Under the pieces are notes generated by a model that ran no database searches, was not told the origin of the DNA, and saw only the letters and a program-made list of their open reading frames with translations. From the NCBI RefSeq assembly GCF_029893965.1, contig NZ_JARXXP010000034.1:1-48810 (forward strand): DNA of 48,810 nt, given 5' to 3'. Source of the stretch: Paenibacillus sp. PastM-3. Its GTDB lineage: Bacteria > Bacillota > Bacilli > Paenibacillales > Paenibacillaceae. Shown here one piece after another: positions 17,144 through 24,074 of the stretch. Position numbers and translations under genes: made by a program. The number at the start of each line of letters is the position of its first letter. The first letter of the stretch is position 1.

Positions 17144-17944
17144 CTACTCCCCATAAATTAGCTTCCGCAGCTCCTCATGGAATTCTGGTTGGATCTCATA
17201 CCCTTGTTCACTATCCATCGTGTCCACCAGTAACCCCCTGACTCCTTCATCCTTCACATTGGCGATATTCAGTACATATACTTTCTCTGCAGCCTCCGGC
17301 TCTGGATAAGATACATACATCAGGAAGTTAGTCGTGTAATTTAACATTCCGTTCATTTTGCTGGCCTTGTTAATGGCGTTTATAAATTCGCTTGTTTCAT
17401 CCGGATCTGTAAAGGTCTTTTCGGTGAAAAGCCCTGCCGGCTTCTGCTCGCCTTTGCATAAGTCTACACACTGCAGCCGGATGGTAATCCCCTCGTTTCC
17501 ATTCATCTGACTATAATTAGCGTCCTCCCCATAAATAAGCTTCCGCAGCTCCTCATGATTTTTAGAAGGAATCGAGTAGCCTTTTCCGCTATCTTTAGAG
17601 TCCACCAGCAGACCCCTTATCCCCTCCTTTTTTGAATCAGAAATGTTGAGGCTGTAGACTTTTTCTCCACCGTTTTTATAAGCTGCATACATTCTGAACG
17701 TCACACCATAATCCAGTTCTCCCTTTATCCTGCTTGCCTTATTGACCGCATTTACAAAAGCCCGAATCGCCTCCGGGTCCGTAAAGGTCTTTTCGGTAAA
17801 AGGTTCTGCCTGCGAATCTTCCCTGTTGCATATATCCACACACTCGATCCTAATACTGGACACCTCACTAGCTTTAAGATTGCTGCAGCCCAGGATTATT
17901 AAAAATAATGAACAAATGAGCAGCGGCACCCATCGTCCCAGCAT
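17144..17944 (-). CDS. Lipoprotein with internal tandem duplication
   Basis: A 266-residue predicted lipoprotein: hydrophobic signal and lipobox ILGC with Cys20. Two homologous domains follow, residues 31-140 and 155-266. Both share C-V-D-[IL]-C at the start, the identical FTEKTFTDP block, V/I-NA-V/I-NKAS, KVY-LNI, and RGLLVD, and both end in the identical HEELRKLIYGE. A 14-residue linker joins them. The two conserved Cys in CVDxC suggest a disulfide or metal site. The function is unknown. AAGGGGG lies before the ATG. The 3' end abuts the truncated GNAT. Confidence 0.75.
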   Translation of the reverse strand: MLGRWVPLLICSLFLIILGCSNLKASEVSSIRIECVDICNREDSQAEPFTEKTFTDPEAIRAFVNAVNKASRIKGELDYGVTFRMYAAYKNGGEKVYSLNISDSKKEGIRGLLVDSKDSGKGYSIPSKNHEELRKLIYGEDANYSQMNGNEGITIRLQCVDLCKGEQKPAGLFTEKTFTDPDETSEFINAINKASKMNGMLNYTTNFLMYVSYPEPEAAEKVYVLNIANVKDEGVRGLLVDTMDSEQGYEIQPEFHEELRKLIYGE

Positions 17945-17993
17945 AACAATTCCCCCTTTATAGACTCATTCCCACATATTTCTATATAAACAG

Positions 17994-18037
17994 AAAAAAG
18001 CCTGCAAACCAACCCCTTTTCGGGTCAGCGCACAGGC
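17994..18037 (-). terminator. Terminator of the polymer-forming lipoprotein gene
   Basis: On the minus strand GCCTG...CAGGC encloses a further ACCC/GGGT pairing and is followed by TTTTTT. It lies about 35 bp after the stop codon of the gene ending at 18073. Confidence 0.65.
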
Positions 18038-18072
18038 CTCATTTATAATATCATCTGCGGATCAGAACATTA

Positions 18073-18624
18073 TTATTTTACTTCAGTAACACCAGTTACT
18101 TTACCTTCAATAACAGCGGATGCTTGAACGTCTGCGTTGGCAAAGTACAGGTTACCGTCAATGGTAGCATCTTTATACAGGTTAAAGCCGTTCGCTTCTA
18201 CGTATACGTCACCTTTGATTGTACCGCCTTGAACTCTGAAGTTCTCGCTTTGTACAGTCACTTTTGGTGCAGTCAGCGTATAAGTAGCAGTTACCTTATG
18301 ATCAGCATCCTGTGCGTACAGGGCGAGCTTGCGGTAAATTGCATTTTCGGCAGCGCCTTTATCATGGAATTCTCCGGCTACAACAACATCCTGATCCACA
18401 GTCAGATCATTCAGGATCGCAACGATCCAGTTACCTTCTGCACTTACTGCCTTCAGGAACGGATCCTGTTCTTTCACGATGGAAGCTGTCGATACCGCAT
18501 CGGTCTGTGCAGCAGCAGTTGCAGTGGCAGCCGCTTCATTTCCCGCATTATCACTATTCGAACCGCAACCCGACAACAACGCAGCAGCAATACCGGCAAC
18601 CAGCAAACTTTTTACAAATTTCAT
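18073..18624 (-). CDS. Polymer-forming lipoprotein-like protein
   Basis: A 183-residue exported lipoprotein with signal peptide and lipobox LLSGC, then an Ala/Thr-rich linker (about 22-50). The second half has short beta-strand repeats (GGTIKGDVYVEANGF, ATIDGNLYFAN, AVIEGKVTG), resembling the right-handed beta-helix of bactofilin-like polymer-forming proteins. The middle part (EGNWIVAILNDLTVDQDVVVAGEF) is distinct. It may assemble on the outer face of the membrane; this is inference. GGGGGAATTGAG precedes the ATG. A CRP/FNR-like palindrome sits about 76-91 bp upstream. Confidence 0.7.
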   Translation of the reverse strand: MKFVKSLLVAGIAAALLSGCGSNSDNAGNEAAATATAAAQTDAVSTASIVKEQDPFLKAVSAEGNWIVAILNDLTVDQDVVVAGEFHDKGAAENAIYRKLALYAQDADHKVTATYTLTAPKVTVQSENFRVQGGTIKGDVYVEANGFNLYKDATIDGNLYFANADVQASAVIEGKVTGVTEVK

Positions 18625-18699
18625 CTCAATTCCCCCAATAAATTTTTATTTAATTTCTTTTTGATAACCATATTATATATTAAAATTTGATAATTATTA

Positions 18700-18715
18700 C
18701 GTGAACTTTTTCACA
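18700..18715. promoter_or_regulatory. CRP/FNR-like site
   Basis: CGTGA-ACTTTT-TCACA is one base from the symmetric TGTGA-N6-TCACA bound by Bacillus Fnr. It overlaps a second palindrome CACAAATTTGTG (about 18712-18723). It lies upstream of the polymer-forming lipoprotein gene in strongly AT-rich sequence with a TATAAT-like -10. Confidence 0.45.
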
Positions 18716-18888
18716 AATTTGTGTCTATTACTATTTATTTTGCGCAAAAAGAGCACATGGCGTTGATAGACCTCAAAAATTCTTCACCCATTTCGTTTTT
18801 TGCAATAAGGCTGGTACACTGTTAACAGATATGTACAAATATAATAACGGATTACGCCATCCGGCAGCATAAGAAAGGAACTCAAGAA

Positions 18889-19833
18889 ATGGATACATCC
18901 AAACTTTCCGCAGCGCTCGCACCCTACCAGTTACGCAGCTGTCTGATTAGCTCCGAAGGCCGTCTGGTCTTTGAACATTATAGAGAAACCGGCACAGACG
19001 GTGAACTCGCCAAAATCAACTCCTGTACCAAAAGCATCCTGTCTGCTCTCGTCTGCATCGCCATGCAAAAAGGACTGCTGCCGCAGCCGGAAACGCTCCT
19101 GGCGGAATTTTATCCCCGGCTCCGGCAGGACCGGGACCCGCGCAAAGCTGCAATAACACTGGAGCATCTGCTAACCATGTCACCAGGCTTTAACTGGACC
19201 GAATTTGGCGGCCAGAACTCCTTCCCGCGCATGACGCGCTCAGAGAACTGGATAGATTATGTGCTGGAGCAACCGCTGTCCCACAATCCCGGTGAGCATA
19301 TGGAGTACAATTCCGGTGTTTCCCAGCTGCTGGCGGCTTTGCTGGCAGAAGGTACAGAGATGCCGGTTGCCCGGTTTGCGGAGTCCGTGCTGTTCAGTCC
19401 GCTGGGCATAGAACAATATGAATGGGAGCAGGACCCGCAGGGTATTCATACCGGCGGCTTCGGGCTGCGCCTGCGCCCGGTTCATCTGCTAAGGTTCGGC
19501 CAGCTCTATCTGCAGCGCGGACAATGGGACCACCGGCAGCTGATTGCTTCAGAGCTGGTTGACCGTTCTACGCAAACCGCCCTCCTGGCAGAAGCTCCCC
19601 GCCGCGGCGGTTACGCCTGGCACTGGTGGACGGATAGCTATACTCAATCCGTTGATACTGCTGCGGAATCAGAACTTCATTATTTTTACGCCCGGGGATA
19701 CGGCGGGCAGTTTATTTATGTTCTGCCGAAGCTGGAAACCGTTGTTGTCCTGACCCAGGATAATCGCGGCAAGCAGAAACGCGCTGCAGATGTATTTCGT
19801 GAATCGGTCTTACCTATATTAACTGCAACCTGA
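18889..19833 (+). CDS. Serine hydrolase, beta-lactamase/penicillin-binding fold
   Basis: A 314-residue class C beta-lactamase-related enzyme (COG1680). The SxxK motif is S45-C-T-K48, the YxN motif is EYNS near 141, and a third-motif-like YGGQ occurs near 285. No signal peptide is visible, so a cytosolic esterase or amidase role is more likely than antibiotic resistance. AAAGGAA precedes the ATG. It stands alone and is followed by a long stem-loop. Confidence 0.8.
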   Translation: MDTSKLSAALAPYQLRSCLISSEGRLVFEHYRETGTDGELAKINSCTKSILSALVCIAMQKGLLPQPETLLAEFYPRLRQDRDPRKAAITLEHLLTMSPGFNWTEFGGQNSFPRMTRSENWIDYVLEQPLSHNPGEHMEYNSGVSQLLAALLAEGTEMPVARFAESVLFSPLGIEQYEWEQDPQGIHTGGFGLRLRPVHLLRFGQLYLQRGQWDHRQLIASELVDRSTQTALLAEAPRRGGYAWHWWTDSYTQSVDTAAESELHYFYARGYGGQFIYVLPKLETVVVLTQDNRGKQKRAADVFRESVLPILTAT

Positions 19834-19854
19834 CAGCTTTTATTAGCATAAACG

Positions 19855-19900
19855 CATAAATCCCCGACTACCTTATCAACCTAGGTAACGGGGATTTATG
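19855..19900. terminator. Long stem-loop after serine hydrolase
   Basis: CATAAATCCCCG and CGGGGATTTATG form a perfect 12-bp stem, extended inside by TACCT/AGGTA. No long T-run follows on either strand, so it is an imperfect intrinsic terminator that could act for the hydrolase gene or for a minus-strand transcript across 19.9-20.3 kb. Confidence 0.5.
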
Positions 19901-20300
19901 TGTTCAATCCATTATTCAATTCAATCATTTCCTCCAGCCACAATCCATATCCCTGACATGGTTATTGTTCATTCAATTTCGGTATTTCCCGTTCGCTCCT
20001 GATAAGGAGTATTGCCCCATGTCCTGCATATGGGATGAGTTCCCCACGTACACGATTACACGAAAAACGTTTTCACGGACGTTTTCCCTACTGTGTCAAC
20101 CGTAATTGTACGCTTCGCTAACCTGCTTCAACGGAATCACGCTCCTTCGACTGCAAGATGTGTCTTGCCTGAAAAGCTTGTCCCTGGTTCATGGTTTCTT
20201 TGGGAATCTCTCCTTCCTTGAGTACTCACCATAAGTAAGCTTAAAGGATAGCCGCTTAGCGGTTATCTGTGCAGTTACTTGTTGGTGATGTCACTATAGT
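19901..20300. ncRNA. Candidate structured non-coding RNA region
   Basis: This gene-free stretch holds many nested stem-loops. CGTACA (20047) and ATTAC (20055) pair with GTAAT (20102) and TGTACG (20107), giving 11 bp with a two-base bulge. Others are CTCCT-GATA-AGGAG (19996-20009), GCAAGA-TGTG-TCTTGC (20153-20168) and GATAGCCGC-TTA-GCGGTTATC (20247-20267). The last pairs fully, with one G-U, only in plus-strand RNA. On the minus strand TTTAAA-N17-TACTAT ends near 20292 and would start a ~435-nt RNA ending at the 19855-19900 stem. Strand is therefore unresolved. I do not recognise the family; an omega-RNA-like or group II intron remnant is possible. Confidence 0.45.
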
Positions 20301-20470
20301 AGCGCATTTCTGCTAAATTTTAAACTTCCAAAATTTTTCGTATTTTGTCGTATTCCCCGGAAATTCCCAACCCCGGATATTGGGCTCTCCGAGGCTGAAA
20401 ATTGCTGCTTTTTTTGCGGTTTTACGCAGATTTTACACTTTTACAATTGTAAATTTACGATGATCACAGG
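20301..20470. other. AT-rich intergenic, no gene
   Basis: This stretch between the structured region and the CPBP gene holds AT-rich sequence and repeated TTTAC/GTAAA motifs (a TTTACAATTGTAAA palindrome near 20440-20453). No coding signal was seen. Confidence 0.4.
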
Positions 20471-21247
20471 CTAAACGCTCAACCGGTTCGCCGGCGCAGT
20501 GCCCAGCTTGTAACGGCGGCGCAGATTATATACCAGGTAAAGGCCGTACAGCAAATACAGGACGTTTAGTACAATAACCACCGTCAGCTCTTTATCGGGA
20601 TTCTCTTTGGTCATGAAAGCAAGGGCATCATAGACAAAATGGAACAGAATCAGCGGAATAATATTCTCCGTCGTCTCAATTAGCAGAGCAAGAATTAAGC
20701 CGATCAGGAAGGCATTGATTACCTGAAGCACGACACTCAAAGGATCTTTTCCGTTTAACGCGTTCGCCATATGTAAAATTCCAAAGAATACCGAAGAAAA
20801 AACGATATAAAATACAGGCCCCTTAACCTTCAGCTTATCTCTTATGATACCTCTGAAGATAGTCTCTTCAGTAAAACCGACCAACAGGGTAAACACCAGA
20901 AACAGCAGTACTTGGGCCGCAGTGAGCTGTACATTAAGCCCGCCCATAACCGGTTGAACCAGAGCAATGATTACCAGCGGTATGTAATACAGCGAGTCCC
21001 GCAGTTCTGCTGCACGAACGGGCCTGAACCCGAACTGCGCCAGCGAACGGTTGCCTCTCGTCATATAACCAGCAACAATGACTGCCATTACCAGAAAAGC
21101 TGCTCCCTGGGCCGCTATTACCCCGTTGTCGTTTAATTCCATAATGGTTGCGGCGGCGGAGGCGGCTGAAATCAGAAAGGTCAGCAGAATGCCAAGCATG
21201 AGCGAAAATAGAATCGGGTGAGCCTTTTTAGAAGTCCTTGTCATCAT
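20471..21247 (-). CDS. CPBP-family intramembrane metalloprotease
   Basis: A 258-residue membrane protein with about eight helices and the CPBP/Rce1-type motifs: EETIFR (Glu127, Glu128, Arg132), FGILH (His159) and HFVYD (His203). Family members act as CAAX-like proteases or in bacteriocin self-immunity. GGAG is 4-7 bases ahead of two adjacent ATG codons, and the first is used here. The gene is monocistronic. Whether the active site is used for proteolysis is not determinable. Confidence 0.85.
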   Translation of the reverse strand: MMTRTSKKAHPILFSLMLGILLTFLISAASAAATIMELNDNGVIAAQGAAFLVMAVIVAGYMTRGNRSLAQFGFRPVRAAELRDSLYYIPLVIIALVQPVMGGLNVQLTAAQVLLFLVFTLLVGFTEETIFRGIIRDKLKVKGPVFYIVFSSVFFGILHMANALNGKDPLSVVLQVINAFLIGLILALLIETTENIIPLILFHFVYDALAFMTKENPDKELTVVIVLNVLYLLYGLYLVYNLRRRYKLGTAPANRLSV

Positions 21248-21349
21248 ATGTCTCCTTTAATCCATGTAATAGATGCCCGGACCGGGCAACTTAATGAATT
21301 GTACTACACCTCCGTTATAAATGCGTAATTTTTTTACAATCCATTCTGA

Positions 21350-21901
21350 TCAGTCTTTGATTTCCTCTAACAGGGATTTCAAAGGACCCTCATCCCACAC
21401 CTGTACCTCAATATACCGCTCCGGACCGCCAGTCCCGTCTTTATTCCAGATCTGCGGCAGTCCATACTTTCTAATAAGCTGCAATATTTCATAGTATGTA
21501 TACACTTGACCCCGATATTCCCGTCCGTCCTGCACCCTGGAACTAAAAGTTGGAAATAAATCGCCGTAAGAGAATGATAGTGTATCGGTGTCAAAGCTTG
21601 AAAGGTGCAGCTGAACCGCTTCTCCCTCAGCGTACCATGATTTCAGCCAGTCACATTCGCCGAATACCATATAGTGCGGCACTGTGCGGACGGGTTTCCC
21701 GCCTTTTGCAGTAAACAGCTCCCTGGCGAGCTGCTCCAGCTCTCTTCTTCGCTCAAGGTAACCTTCAGGTCTGCGCGAAGCCATGACTTTCTTGTCCTGA
21801 CGGATTGTTCGCAGTACTTCTTCCGCCTCTGCAGCCGGTAAATCCGAGAGATTCCGGAAGGGGCCCAGCGCTTTTTCGTAATAATGGTACAGCATTTCCA
21901 T
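21350..21901 (-). CDS. Hypothetical protein
   Basis: A 183-residue soluble, charged protein that I do not recognise. It starts LYHYYEKALGPFRNLSDLPA and has helical, Glu/Arg-rich residues to about 60, then a beta-rich part (VPHYMVFGECDWLKSWY, LSFSYGDLFPTF, YTYYEILQLIRKYG). The open frame could start 9 codons earlier, but the ATG at 21901 follows a GGGAGG at longer than ideal spacing (about 13). It begins shortly after the terminator of the stalk-domain gene, so it is probably transcribed from its own promoter. Confidence 0.55.
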   Translation of the reverse strand: MEMLYHYYEKALGPFRNLSDLPAAEAEEVLRTIRQDKKVMASRRPEGYLERRRELEQLARELFTAKGGKPVRTVPHYMVFGECDWLKSWYAEGEAVQLHLSSFDTDTLSFSYGDLFPTFSSRVQDGREYRGQVYTYYEILQLIRKYGLPQIWNKDGTGGPERYIEVQVWDEGPLKSLLEEIKD

Positions 21902-21939
21902 AACCGCTCTAGCACCTCCCTGCAGCATGGTTTAATGTC

Positions 21940-21961
21940 AAAAACTCAGCCTAAGGCCGAG
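21940..21961 (-). terminator. Terminator overlapping the stalk-protein stop codon
   Basis: CTCGGCC-TTA-GGCTGAG (one G-U) on the minus strand is followed by TTTTT. The TAG stop of the gene lies inside the stem-loop. Confidence 0.65.
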
Positions 21962-23081
21962 TCTTTGACAGATCATATTCGTAAATCCGGCCGTCCAGAA
22001 CCGCCTGATTCTTGAACTGCAGCAGATTGCCGGTGCGCCGGATAAATTCAAGCTGATCCCCGTAAAACGGAACGTCATTGGTTTCAGCATAAAGCTGCTG
22101 GTCAGCGTCGAGCAGTTCCTTGTAGAGCAGCGTATTGCTCCCGGTTTTGCGGTCAATCAGCATAAGCAGCCCTTTCTGGTTGGGACGGATCAGCAGGAAG
22201 TCGTCATCCATGGCCTCGACCAGATACTTATCATCAATCCCGCCCAGCTTGACCAGATCCAGCGTCTCTTTTACCTTTCCGGTCCCGTCCTCTATTACTC
22301 TAAGCTGCCTGCCATCTGTCAAAATCAGGTTATCGCCGTATATTTTCACATTATCCCCGTAACGGATCCAATAGCCCACACTGGCCTGCCGGATCACCAT
22401 CCCGTCCTTAATGACCAGGGTATACCACTTGTTATTGATATGCGGTTCTCCGTAAACATCGGTGATTGTCAGGTAGAGTAATCCTCCGTCCGTCTTGCGG
22501 AAATCAAAATGAACCATGTCGTACAGCTCGGAGCCAAGATTGGCAATCAGCCGGGGCTGGCCTGCCGGACTTTGGGCATACAGCTTTCCCGTCTGCTTAT
22601 CAATAGTATAGGAAACGCCTCCGTAAACAGCACTGGCACTTGAAAAGAACTGAAGATTTTTGGCGGTGAATACCCTGCTTTTGGCGTTCCAGCTTACCGT
22701 CTCTCCGTCCAATGCCTGTACTACGAACCGGGCCGGCAGATACAGCTCGTCTTTATATACAAAAGGCCGGCCGCCCAGGCTGACAGTCTGACCATCCAGC
22801 TTTCCCTTTGTACTTGCTGTTGTTACAGTCACCGTCTTCTTCCATCCGCTATACGTGTATACTGTCCCGCTGCGTGTGCTGCTCCGGAAAGCCTGCAGAC
22901 CAGCCGACTCCAGGATGTTGGCACGGGTATAAACAGTCCCTTCTTTCAGCAGTGCCGGGCTTGTTGACTGGCCTCCGTTTTCCCAGGATAATGTGCAATA
23001 AGCGGTTGAAGCAGCAGAGGTTACCGGAGGAAAAACCAATAATAACACTAGAACAGGCAAAAACAGCCAGCTCTTTTTCAT
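21951..23081 (-). CDS. Exported stalk-domain (copper amine oxidase N-domain-like) protein
   Basis: A 376-residue protein with an N-terminal signal peptide (MKKSW, hydrophobic core, then TSAAS). Residues about 25-140 match the stalk repeat: CTLSWENGG, KEGTVYTRANILESAGL, SLGGRPFVYKDELYLPARFVVQALDGETVSWN. The rest (about 150-376) is a beta-propeller-like sequence of YGGVSYTIDKQTGKLYA, DGGLLYLTITDVYG, and GLLMLIDRKTG units, similar to DUF5050-type extracellular proteins. The function is unknown. The start at 23081 follows AAAGGG; longer in-frame starts lack a signal peptide. Confidence 0.7.
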   Translation of the reverse strand: MKKSWLFLPVLVLLLVFPPVTSAASTAYCTLSWENGGQSTSPALLKEGTVYTRANILESAGLQAFRSSTRSGTVYTYSGWKKTVTVTTASTKGKLDGQTVSLGGRPFVYKDELYLPARFVVQALDGETVSWNAKSRVFTAKNLQFFSSASAVYGGVSYTIDKQTGKLYAQSPAGQPRLIANLGSELYDMVHFDFRKTDGGLLYLTITDVYGEPHINNKWYTLVIKDGMVIRQASVGYWIRYGDNVKIYGDNLILTDGRQLRVIEDGTGKVKETLDLVKLGGIDDKYLVEAMDDDFLLIRPNQKGLLMLIDRKTGSNTLLYKELLDADQQLYAETNDVPFYGDQLEFIRRTGNLLQFKNQAVLDGRIYEYDLSKTRP

Positions 23082-23310
23082 AAATATCAACCCTTTCTTC
23101 ATGTTCTGATTCCACCTATTCTTTGGACTCCAGAAACAGGAAAAAGTTGCAGATAACGCCTGGATACTCACAGGTTCTTTAGACTTAGTTCAATCGGACC
23201 ACTTACCATAACTTCCAGTAGGAAAAGCCAGTACTGCATGATATAATCGCTAATAGTTTTGCCGCGAAATGAATCCCGTTTTGGTGTAGGGTGCAGGAGG
23301 AATTGTTACC

Positions 23311-23679
23311 ATGAACAGTCATATTAAAATTGTGAAAGTTTCGGCAGCAATCGAAAAGGATGAATTTGCCGTTAAGGTAAGTCATTGGAAACTTCTGCTG
23401 GAGACAAGCCGTTATTATGAGATTAGAGGGGAAGAGGGTCCGGTAAAGCGGATTTACAAAGAAAAACTTAATACCGTTGTCGATGAAACAAAGTCTTATA
23501 GCGCCGGGCAATTGTCCTGCTCAGCCTTTTGCGCGGAGGACCGTATTAATGAGATGCAGATCGAAATGCTCCGCAAGCTGCAGCTCAAAATTAACCAATA
23601 CATGAATGAGCTTCATCTGAACATGAAAGCGATCCAGCGGCAGACGGTTTGCCCTGAGAATTTCAAGCAACCGGAGTAG
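23311..23679 (+). CDS. Hypothetical small protein
   Basis: A 122-residue protein, probably soluble, that I do not recognise. It contains a helix-rich tail (NEMQIEMLRKLQLKINQYMNELHLNMKAIQ, amphipathic) and three Cys (two in a LSCSAFC segment, one near the C-terminus). AGGAGG precedes the ATG by 11 bases. A terminator follows. No signal peptide or membrane segment is seen. Confidence 0.6.
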   Translation: MNSHIKIVKVSAAIEKDEFAVKVSHWKLLLETSRYYEIRGEEGPVKRIYKEKLNTVVDETKSYSAGQLSCSAFCAEDRINEMQIEMLRKLQLKINQYMNELHLNMKAIQRQTVCPENFKQPE

Positions 23680-23697
23680 CCACAACGTGAATTGAAG

Positions 23698-23756
23698 CAC
23701 AAAGAGCCGCAGATTACAGACTATATTGATAGTTCTGCAGTCCCGGCTCTTTTGTG
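23698..23756 (+). terminator. Intrinsic terminator after small ORF
   Basis: CACAAAGAGCCG pairs with CGGCTCTTTTGTG (one bulge) around a ~34-base loop, with a T-run within the right arm. It may act on the plus strand for the gene ending at 23679. Confidence 0.65.
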
Positions 23757-23769
23757 TTTGACATGTTCT

Positions 23770-23952
23770 TTACAGCAGTTCCGCGTTCTTCACAGCATGT
23801 TCCCAGCTTGGAAAATAGTACAGGGCACTCCGCATTAATTCCGGGTCATGCTGCTTAACCTGCTTCTTGTTGATGCTTCCTCCGCCCGACTGGAGCTGCT
23901 TAATCCGGCTGATGACCTCATCTGATCCCAATGTAATATCCAGCTTTGCCAC
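23770..23952 (-). CDS. Small protein with one homing-endonuclease-associated repeat
   Basis: A 60-residue protein whose core (EVISRIKQLQSGGGSINKKQVKQHDPELMRSALYYFPSW...A) matches the ~50-residue DNA-binding-like helical repeat seen in arrays in homing endonuclease and phage proteins (PF18780-like), here as a single free-standing copy. The start is uncertain: GTG at 23952 is directly attached to the AAGGGA ribosome site. The gene is minus-strand and follows the terminator of the chemosensory operon. Its function is unknown; a short DNA-binding protein is inferred. Confidence 0.5.
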   Translation of the reverse strand: MAKLDITLGSDEVISRIKQLQSGGGSINKKQVKQHDPELMRSALYYFPSWEHAVKNAELL

Positions 23953-24012
23953 TCCCTTCTGTTTAAGTTATTTTCTATTCTCAACCAACAATTGGATTTA
24001 TATACACCGCCA

Positions 24013-24066
24013 AAATGAAAAATGAGTGCTTCAGCAGCCCGTATATCCGGCTGATTGAAGCACTCA
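24013..24066 (-). terminator. Terminator of the MCP-CheW-CheA operon
   Basis: TGAGTGCTTCA/TGAAGCACTCA forms an 11-bp stem extended by GGCTG/CAGCC, followed on the minus strand by TTTTTCATTTT. It lies 10 bp after the CheA stop codon. Confidence 0.75.
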
Positions 24067-24074
24067 CTTTATAA

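Noticed and set aside
19901..20300. Group II intron or IscB omega-RNA called outright
   Set aside because: Domain V-like sequence, a reverse transcriptase or an HNH protein is not seen; only hairpins are evident, so it is reported as an unknown structured region.
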